Source: Linnemannia elongata
Lineage: Eukaryota; Mortierellomycota; Mortierellomycetes; Mortierellales; Mortierellaceae
DNA length: 26,123 bases
Assembly (NCBI GenBank): GCA_036320915.1
Contig: JAXBDG010000031.1
Location: 1-26,123, forward strand
Direction of reading: 5' to 3'
Under the pieces are notes generated by a model. The model saw only the letters and a program-made list of their open reading frames with translations, did no database searches and was not told the DNA's origin. How positions within the stretch are numbered: position 1 is the stretch's first letter; the number at the start of each line of letters is the position of its first letter. Both the position numbers and the translations under genes were made by a program. Shown here in pieces: positions 21,701 to 26,123 of this stretch.

Positions 21701-24117
21701 CGCTTGCTTTGAGAGCTTTGCCGGATGTTGCCATGAACGGAGAACGCGGAACTGATTCCACAACGACGAATACTGCGACGGCGGGTGTAACTGAGATGAC
21801 TCGATCACAACTCTACAAGTCCTTTGTCGACCAATGGCTGGAGATCAACAAACTTCGCCTCACCACATCCCTCACCTTCCAGTGCCCCACCACTGCTTAC
21901 ATCTCTACCACCACCACTCCAGCCGCCGCATCAACCCTCCAAGACCTAATCGACGAAGGCTTCCATGAAATCGCTCTCGACTTTCTCCAATCCCTCGCCG
22001 CCGCAATCTACAAGCACCAGCGCGGGAAACCCATCGTCGAGTATTGGCACCACGTTGACAAAACTACCTGGAAGGTGGCCTTTTTCGGGCCCGAGTTGGA
22101 TATTACGCTGTTAAGAGAGTCTAGCCCGTTGACGAAGGTGGAGAATTCGCATTTTTTCATCCATCGGTCGTTGTTAGAGTATTTTTATTCTTGTCATCTT
22201 GCAAGGACGACGAGGCCGCGGTATGGGTTCAAGGATTCAGGACTAACGGCGACCGTGTCAACCACCAGCACCAAAGAGGATTTCTCGCTCAACGCTACCC
22301 TTAGCAACTGTGATACCGGGAGTCAGGACGATTTCCTATATTCGCCCAACTGGTCTTTTCCTACTCCACGGGGAACTTTTCAGTACAACTCTTTCCTTAT
22401 CCCAATGCAACCCCAACCCCAATCACCCCTTAATCTCCTTCCACTCCAATATCTCCCTACTCGTCGTCAATCTCCTCGTCTCCCACCTCTTACTCGTCAA
22501 TCTCTTACTCGTCCATCTCTTACTCCTCCATCTCTTACTCCTCCATCTCTTACTCGTCCATCTCTTACTCCTCCATCTCTTACTCCTCCATCTCTTACTC
22601 CATCTCTTACTCGTCCACCTCTTACTCGTCCATCTCTTACTCGTCCATCTCTTACTCGTCCATCTCTTACTCGTCCATCTCTTACTCCTCAATCTCTTAC
22701 TCCCCAATCTCTTACTCCTCAATCTCTTACTCGTCCATCTCTTATTCCTCAATCTCTTACTACTCAATCTCTCCTTCCTCATGGTCAACCCAACCTCCTA
22801 AATCTCTCCTCTACTCCTCAAGACGGTCGTAATGTCGAACCGCCAGCCATTTCCACCTCCCAGTCCCAGAACCAAAACAGCAACAACAATCACAGCAACG
22901 ACAATCATCCACATGTTTTTGATTTAGAGTTGAACATCACCGACCTCAACCCGCCTGAGGTCCCTCACCCACCACAGCTGCAGGATGAGCAGGAGGATCC
23001 ATCTTATCCCTCCAAACGACAACGGCTATCTCGAAAGCTGCGTGAACATAAGATTTCGATATTTCCCAACACATTCCAAGGGCAAAAATCAAAATTGAAG
23101 GATGATCTGGATTGTTCAATTCGCCCCTCCAAACCTCCACGCCCATCACAAGGGCAGAATAAGCACCAATATACATCTTGTCCCGCCTTAAAACCTCAGC
23201 AATCTCCAAGAGAGATGAAGAAGCAACGTCCGCCTTCTTCCTTAGGACCCTCACAGCGATTACAACGGCAGGACAAGCAGCAATATTCAATTGACCTCTT
23301 CGAACCCCTGCTCCTACGACCACTGCTCCCACGACCACACGTACAGGATAAACGACCACAAGTACAGGATGAGCTTCAGAATTCGGCTAATTCCTCCGAA
23401 CTCCCACGGCCATCACAACTGATGAATGAGGAGAAGCTTCCAGTTTATCCCTCCGAACCCCCGCTCCAACAACCTCAAATGCAGGATGAACAGCAGGACC
23501 TACTTTACTCCCCTTTCGGAAGCTACCAATACGACGCCAGCATCACCGACGCTATTATGTTGGAGAGCGTTATGTTGGAGAGTGCCGAATACGATAGCGA
23601 TTCCGAAGCCAATGCCGACTCCAAATCCGAGGCTTCGTCCTGCTCTGGTGATGGGCGCGCGGTGGGGAGTAGGAAATCGAACAAGAAGGCAAATTGTTCC
23701 AGCGCCTTCGACGGTATGTTCGAGAATGTTCACAGTACGTTATCCGAGGTCGAGGTGCGGCCGCGCTTTGATGGTTTAGCGGCTATGGGGGGTATGGAAC
23801 AGGACCAAGGGCCATACTCTCCCAGCGCCATTGACAGTAGTAGACTCGTAAAACTTGAACATACCGAATTCAAGCTTGAGTTCGAATCTGAGCTCGTATT
23901 CAAATCCGAGGCGTGGCCGCACTTTGATGGAGGGCTGATGGAGAGTGTGGACCTGGAGGAAGAGCCAGAGGTATTGCAGTTCCTGGTTGAGCGCGCAAGG
24001 GGGGATGAGAAGTACCGAGGCATGCTCAGGGGTTATGTTGATGTTGATTCGGAACAGTTTGCCGCCGCCAAGGGTTTGCGTAACGCGAAGAGGATTTTGG
24101 GGTTGGTTGGTGTTTGA
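18757..24117 (+). CDS. NACHT-domain STAND NTPase (NLR-like), 1786 residues, with long repetitive C-terminal insertion
   Basis: Start: the ATG at 18757 is chosen because the frame upstream opens only at a TTG inside a splice-acceptor-like T tract. Order of parts: Ser-rich segment with three 46-47-residue repeats (about 122-245); a conserved-looking KIFSDNIAKP...LPDLGSR stretch (249-282); an alpha-helical, ARM-like region (about 309-740); NACHT domain with Walker A GDSGSGKS (786-793), Walker B FIVICDGYDE (854-863) and a sensor-like KMIVSCRT (885-892); a helical part with LYKSFVDQW (near 1020) and HRSLLEYF (1136-1143). Then come about 585 residues of low complexity with an SLT[RP]P minisatellite (1244-1341), and finally an EPEVLQFL-type segment (1736-1786). 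Relatives recalled from Mortierellaceae go on from that last segment into pentapeptide or WD40 repeats; here the protein stops. STAND NTPases act as signal switches in immunity or self/non-self recognition; role here is inferred. No intron in 5.4 kb. Confidence 0.88.
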   Translation: MTDQVKSIGYPDRVEITPEGRLTLNRLNVCAKKAIDPCTLADHTLSNPTAAVHIENSEAMSPGLVHLNNQLPYRNGSVLKPSLAEAPAGEASTRCVDQKLPIQSIRRSLPSSSSSNNSQASGSSSDDAGHADFLLLPKPVTPSQVAQQPSRLRSFAPSSQSSSSSQTIVSSRDAAGYTNLLIFPTSVRPSSVTQQPSSHPSLANFSQASSSQTSVFPSDETGLANFFLLPKFVTPSPPVVKQKSPHIHKIFSDNIAKPVLRSSLPDLGSRFNSTRQLAFGLSLLTQDTTSSSSPFATQSKMQGLDITKDERAWLAKMRVDTVEHDRLRWLASQVVTQFLKRQHKDAGSIEEVLLLGAVLERKDYRGVLSALIGQLEREKLMDVDLLQALIQFLQSAPPNHLVDDDFIKILRVLRRRLKDTHMSLNDKGQPGSDYVYHLSTSIALVLDAMIAGNIHGLDHAEDHQPLLDLLAELKESVDPYLKFQATYAWQALQYVGDDETPLHAALRYGGGVTKAGLDISSVSNFDPEHLIDGLCVLGQAAGQPCDVVKAGMEEAQASRAGEEGIVDNMLKRFRSGDKQPWYLALQRARVFIREGRLADFERLIYETPCYREPEFQMGVCQLLGEVAVDPIWEPKTRLQAVDLLGYLYRSDAVWVANTGVKFWILGIILYLSMTEDENVVILAQSAIAFENLAYDRAGAPPSPYPLVRRLPIPNTSPLLDKAFVMLSVEHNLQRMRTLRLAHYDQTIYILPLAKANPQTPEEEATPLMDQVKEFLESERQVFLVSGDSGSGKSIFSLYLEHTLWKAYEQGDHCIPLYVHLPTILSLTSLIDEQLNKYHLDNLTIQELKQAGRKFIVICDGYDEARLTTNLHSSNGWNRPFGWDVKMIVSCRTTHLGREYRTQFQPTPKSPYHAPLSHLFQEAVIVPFSQGQVKEYVEQFVQDPTAHGLFSRKEVQWSAEKYLSTIERIPNLAELVKNPFLLTLALRALPDVAMNGERGTDSTTTNTATAGVTEMTRSQLYKSFVDQWLEINKLRLTTSLTFQCPTTAYISTTTTPAAASTLQDLIDEGFHEIALDFLQSLAAAIYKHQRGKPIVEYWHHVDKTTWKVAFFGPELDITLLRESSPLTKVENSHFFIHRSLLEYFYSCHLARTTRPRYGFKDSGLTATVSTTSTKEDFSLNATLSNCDTGSQDDFLYSPNWSFPTPRGTFQYNSFLIPMQPQPQSPLNLLPLQYLPTRRQSPRLPPLTRQSLTRPSLTPPSLTPPSLTRPSLTPPSLTPPSLTPSLTRPPLTRPSLTRPSLTRPSLTRPSLTPQSLTPQSLTPQSLTRPSLIPQSLTTQSLLPHGQPNLLNLSSTPQDGRNVEPPAISTSQSQNQNSNNNHSNDNHPHVFDLELNITDLNPPEVPHPPQLQDEQEDPSYPSKRQRLSRKLREHKISIFPNTFQGQKSKLKDDLDCSIRPSKPPRPSQGQNKHQYTSCPALKPQQSPREMKKQRPPSSLGPSQRLQRQDKQQYSIDLFEPLLLRPLLPRPHVQDKRPQVQDELQNSANSSELPRPSQLMNEEKLPVYPSEPPLQQPQMQDEQQDLLYSPFGSYQYDASITDAIMLESVMLESAEYDSDSEANADSKSEASSCSGDGRAVGSRKSNKKANCSSAFDGMFENVHSTLSEVEVRPRFDGLAAMGGMEQDQGPYSPSAIDSSRLVKLEHTEFKLEFESELVFKSEAWPHFDGGLMESVDLEEEPEVLQFLVERARGDEKYRGMLRGYVDVDSEQFAAAKGLRNAKRILGLVGV
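22486..22779 (+). repeat. 15-bp coding minisatellite (about 19 copies)
   Basis: A unit of the form TCTTACTC(C/G)TC(C/A)ATC encodes SLT plus R/P and P/Q. One copy has lost two codons; others vary by single bases. All length changes are in multiples of three, so the frame is kept. In other frames the array gives long artificial Leu- or Lys/Arg/Trp-rich open frames. Confidence 0.9.
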
Positions 24118-24173
24118 TCTTTAGATGCAACAAGGCCTTCTCAAGAATGGAAAATATTACTATGTGCGAAAGA

Positions 24174-24179
24174 AATAAA
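24174..24179 (+). promoter_or_regulatory. Candidate poly(A) signal of the NACHT gene
   Basis: AATAAA 57 nt after the NACHT stop codon. Confidence 0.5.
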
Positions 24180-24444
24180 AAACGTTACGGAAAATGCACC
24201 ATTTTAATGCCTACCCAGCCTTCGTGTTATCATTTAATAATCAGCGTGAAGGGTGGAGGTGAGGGGTGGGGGAGTGGATTAAGAATTGAGCGTTATTTGT
24301 TGGTGTGCTACTTGTTTGCATGGTTGTGAGCGCTGGCTCGCCTACATAGAGTACTTTCAGACCGATGATTTTTCCTTGTCTCTTCATGTTGCCCCTTGAT
24401 GGTGATTTTTGTTATTTTCATTTGGATGCTGTGCCTTGGTGATT

Positions 24445-24675
24445 TTTCGGGTGTTTCGTTGCTATGCTTTTTTTTATTTTCTCTGGTGTTGCGCACTTCC
24501 TTTGGCATTGCTGGATTGTGTGTGTTGGTGTAGAAAAAGGACGGTGTTGGCTGTTAAAATGCTAATAAGACAACAAGCCGATAGTTGTGGGATGGTGATG
24601 TTGAATTGAGGGGTTTGATAGTGAAAGTTGGGGGTTGGAAAAATCAGAAAGAAATGGCAGAGAAGACTCACCCAT
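24445..24675 (-). mobile_element. Decayed LINE 3' end (minus strand)
   Basis: Read on the minus strand, 24474-24606 encodes QLSACCLISILTANTVLFL, which matches QLLACCLIGINTANTILFL of the plus-strand LINE at 25335 onward. DNA similarity continues on both sides in shifted frames (PPTFTIKP against PPTFSIKP upstream; AAGCATAGC against AAGCCATAGC downstream). Frameshifts show that it is an old, inactive copy. Its exact ends are uncertain, and no poly(A) tail or target-site duplication was found. Confidence 0.75.
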
Positions 24676-24804
24676 ATAGGGACACCCGAAAACGAACTAC
24701 AAGATGGAAGTACCTTATATATAGACAACCTACATGATGCACCTAAGTACGTGCTAAAGCATGTGTGCATATTTTATGACGATGCGTGCGCCAAGTGTCA
24801 CGAG

Positions 24805-24822
24805 ACAAGAGCTTGCTCTTGT
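24805..24822. other. Perfect 8-bp inverted repeat
   Basis: ACAAGAGC and GCTCTTGT are separated by TT. It lies 23 nt before a TATAAAAG (24845-24852) in the short stretch between the two LINE copies. Confidence 0.6.
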
Positions 24823-24844
24823 TACTTCGCCCAGCTAGCAAAAG

Positions 24845-24852
24845 TATAAAAG
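24845..24852 (+). promoter_or_regulatory. TATA-box-like site
   Basis: TATAAAAG about 30 nt before the left target-site duplication of the LINE. A transcript from it would run through the LINE fragment and antisense to the Hsp70-like gene. No product is known. Confidence 0.3.
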
Positions 24853-24880
24853 ACACGTAGATAGCACATCTATAGTTCTT

Positions 24881-24893
24881 TACTTGGTATCGC
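24881..24893. repeat. Left target-site duplication of the LINE insertion
   Basis: TACTTGGTATCGC, identical to 25565-25577. Confidence 0.85.
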
Positions 24894-25478
24894 AAACAGA
24901 TCCGACAGTACCTTTCCCCGCCCCCCGATCCCGAACCTCTCCCGAACTCCTCGTCAATGCATCCTGAGTCTGGCACCAAGTCCCAGTGGCGCAAGTTCTG
25001 GAAGAGCAAGATTCCCCACCGTGCCCGCACTTTCTGGTGGCGATACAAGCGTGACATTATCCCATGTGGCACGCTTCGAGCACACCGGTGGCAACAAGAC
25101 GCCCACTGTGACGCTCAGGGATGCAGGGAAAGAGAGGCAGACAAGAACCATCATGTCTTTGGATGCAAGGGCAAGTACCTAGCATGGCAGTTCATTTTGC
25201 AAGAACACACGGACAAGTCCACATGGTCCGATGAAGATCTTCATACTTTGCTCTCCTTTAAACCCCCCACCTTCTCCATTAAGCCCAAATACAACATTAC
25301 CCCCCCCCCCCCACACACACACACACACACACAACTGCTGGCTTGCTGCCTTATAGGCATAAACACAGCAAACACCATCCTCTTTCTACACCAACTCACA
25401 CAGTCCTCGGAGGAAATCTCTGACTTCATTACTACAGAAATTAAGAAAGCCATAGCGCAAAACGTATACCTACTCTAA
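24894..25478 (+). pseudogene. C-terminal fragment of LINE ORF2 (zf-RVT zinc-binding region)
   Basis: The frame is open from the first base of the insertion (KQIRQYL...) to the stop at 25476-25478, 194 codons with no start of its own; the ATG at 24957 is internal. FWKSKIPHRARTFWWRY followed by C-x4-C and HHVFGC is typical of the zf-RVT region at the end of LINE reverse-transcriptase proteins. The endonuclease and polymerase parts are absent, so the fragment has no expected activity. A C13 run followed by CA repeats (25300-25333) lies inside the frame and gives PPPP-HTHTHT; the older minus-strand copy lacks it, so it expanded separately. Confidence 0.8.
25300..25333. repeat. C-run plus CA microsatellite in the LINE frame
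   Basis: Thirteen C followed by about ten CA dinucleotides, inside the LINE coding fragment. Confidence 0.85.
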
Positions 25479-25564
25479 TCATAGTTAAAAGCCACAAATA
25501 AAAAAACCTCTTTCAAAAAAAAAAAAAATAAATAAATAAATAAAAAAAAAAATAAAAAAAAAAA

Positions 25565-25577
25565 TACTTGGTATCGC
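25565..25577. repeat. Right target-site duplication of the LINE insertion
   Basis: TACTTGGTATCGC, identical to 24881-24893. Its last base is the G of the TAG stop codon of the minus-strand Hsp70-like gene. Confidence 0.85.
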
Positions 25578-26123
25578 TAAAATGACAGTGCAAGTAGTCC
25601 GTCCTCCGGTAAATGAATCATTTTGCCTGCTGGTTCGAGCTCGGACGCACCTCCTTCCAACATCCCATATTTGATCTCCTCTCCATGGTCATCGAACCTG
25701 GACCAGGACGAAAATATCGTGGCATTGATCCTTCCAGAGGCCACGTCCATCACATTCAGATTGACAGAACTGCCACATGAGTGAGTGTTGATTCTCACAC
25801 GGATTTGTGGAACACCCCTGGGAGCCGGCGCAATGCCTGTGAGCTCGACCCCACCTAGAAACGTATTCTGATTCGTCCATGTCCCATCTCCACTAAAGAC
25901 CCGGATGACTACCCTATCCTGGTTGTCCATCGTGGTAGAAAACGTGTACATCTTGTTGATATCCAGGAGGCCAGAAGTCCGATCCGTAAATTTGAACATC
26001 GCACCGCCGGCAGTCTCGATACCAAGGGTTTTCCGCGTTTCCCCGAAACAACACACTTGGCCGCCATAGTGTCGTTCGTCCTGGTACCAATGACCGAGTT
26101 TTGCTACACCCAACACGACGGTG
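25577..26123 (-). CDS. Divergent Hsp70-like protein, substrate-binding domain, lidless (partial)
   Basis: The frame is open from the window edge to a TAG at 25579-25577, 181 codons; the N-terminal part including the ATPase domain is outside. The apparent first codon in the window (GTG) is internal. Landmarks of the Hsp70 family are in the right order: VVLGVAKLG matches the end of the ATPase domain (AVAYGAAVQA in typical Hsp70), then LGIETAGGAM, a DNQ..V.I.V.SGDG strand and APAPRGVPQIRV, which define the substrate-binding beta domain. After NVMDVASGRI only about 50 residues follow, without the helical lid of about 130 residues or a C-terminal EEVD, and they end in LSF. It is probably an atypical chaperone-like protein with altered substrate handling, or a decaying copy; no internal stop is seen. 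A LINE sits directly after the stop codon and moves the native 3' flank 684 bp away. Confidence 0.8.
   Translation of the reverse strand, partial: TVVLGVAKLGHWYQDERHYGGQVCCFGETRKTLGIETAGGAMFKFTDRTSGLLDINKMYTFSTTMDNQDRVVIRVFSGDGTWTNQNTFLGGVELTGIAPAPRGVPQIRVRINTHSCGSSVNLNVMDVASGRINATIFSSWSRFDDHGEEIKYGMLEGGASELEPAGKMIHLPEDGLLALSF

Larger units (their letters stand above)
24894..25564 (+). mobile_element. 5'-truncated LINE (non-LTR retrotransposon) insertion, 671 bp
   Basis: The segment lies between perfect 13-bp direct repeats, ends in an A-rich tail with TAAA repeats (about 25515-25564) and carries only the last part of a reverse-transcriptase ORF. These are the marks of target-primed reverse transcription that stopped early. 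The exact target duplication and the frame that is still open suggest a recent insertion. It cannot move on its own. Confidence 0.85.

Noticed and set aside
22310..22801. Leu/His-rich plus-strand and Lys/Arg/Trp-rich minus-strand frames over the minisatellite
   Set aside because: Both are shadows of the 15-bp repeat inside the NACHT gene; a 15-bp period keeps all frames open.
24845..24900. End of an LTR element (TATA box followed by TGGTATC resembling a primer-binding site)
   Set aside because: The same 13 bases recur exactly at the other end of the LINE fragment, which the target-site duplication explains better. No second LTR or gag-pol sequence is present.
24743..25072. Continuation of the Hsp70-like protein past its stop into the pre-insertion flank
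   Set aside because: Joining the flanks across the 13-mer leaves the TAG in place, and the sequence beyond does not resemble an Hsp70 lid.

Overview
The window looks like nuclear DNA of a filamentous fungus, most probably an early-diverging one of the Mortierella type (Mortierellomycota). The reasons are short GT-AG introns (101-334 nt), long pyrimidine- or purine-rich intergenic stretches, a Yap1/Pap1-type bZIP factor, a NACHT-domain giant protein of a kind I associate with Mortierellaceae, and LINE fragments with a zf-RVT tail. The lineage call is inference from recalled families; no search was run.

Layout. 1-6910: a non-coding tandem array of about 2-kb units (one partial, then 2127, 2006 and 2057 bp). 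Each unit carries a block of 16 tiny GC hairpins (GGGC-NNN-GCCC) phased mostly 54 or 58 bp apart, a long pure purine tract and a G-quadruplex-type G tract. 6911-7861: AT-rich flank. 7862-10020 (minus, 3 exons): secreted-side kelch protein with one membrane helix and a Q-rich cytoplasmic tail. 10021-12968: gene-poor, low-complexity DNA. 12969-15332 (minus, 4 exons): AP-1 type bZIP factor whose C-terminal cysteine spacing matches that recalled for Yap1. 15333-18756: divergent intergenic region. 18757-24117 (plus, no intron): 1786-residue NACHT protein with an N-terminal triplicated segment, a helical-repeat region, a NACHT NTPase and a very long repetitive low-complexity insertion close to its C terminus. 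24118-25576: a decayed LINE 3' end on the minus strand and a young 5'-truncated LINE insertion on the plus strand flanked by a perfect 13-bp target-site duplication. 25577-26123 (minus, runs off the edge): a divergent Hsp70-like substrate-binding domain without its helical lid.

How the parts relate. The genes are not an operon and only loose functional links can be drawn: a stress-type transcription factor, a STAND/NLR-like NTPase and an Hsp70-like protein sit side by side, but nothing in the sequence proves co-function. The most unusual structures are the phased mini-hairpin array, the NACHT protein that ends at the linker where its relatives normally continue into repeats, and the LINE that landed exactly at a stop codon without destroying it.
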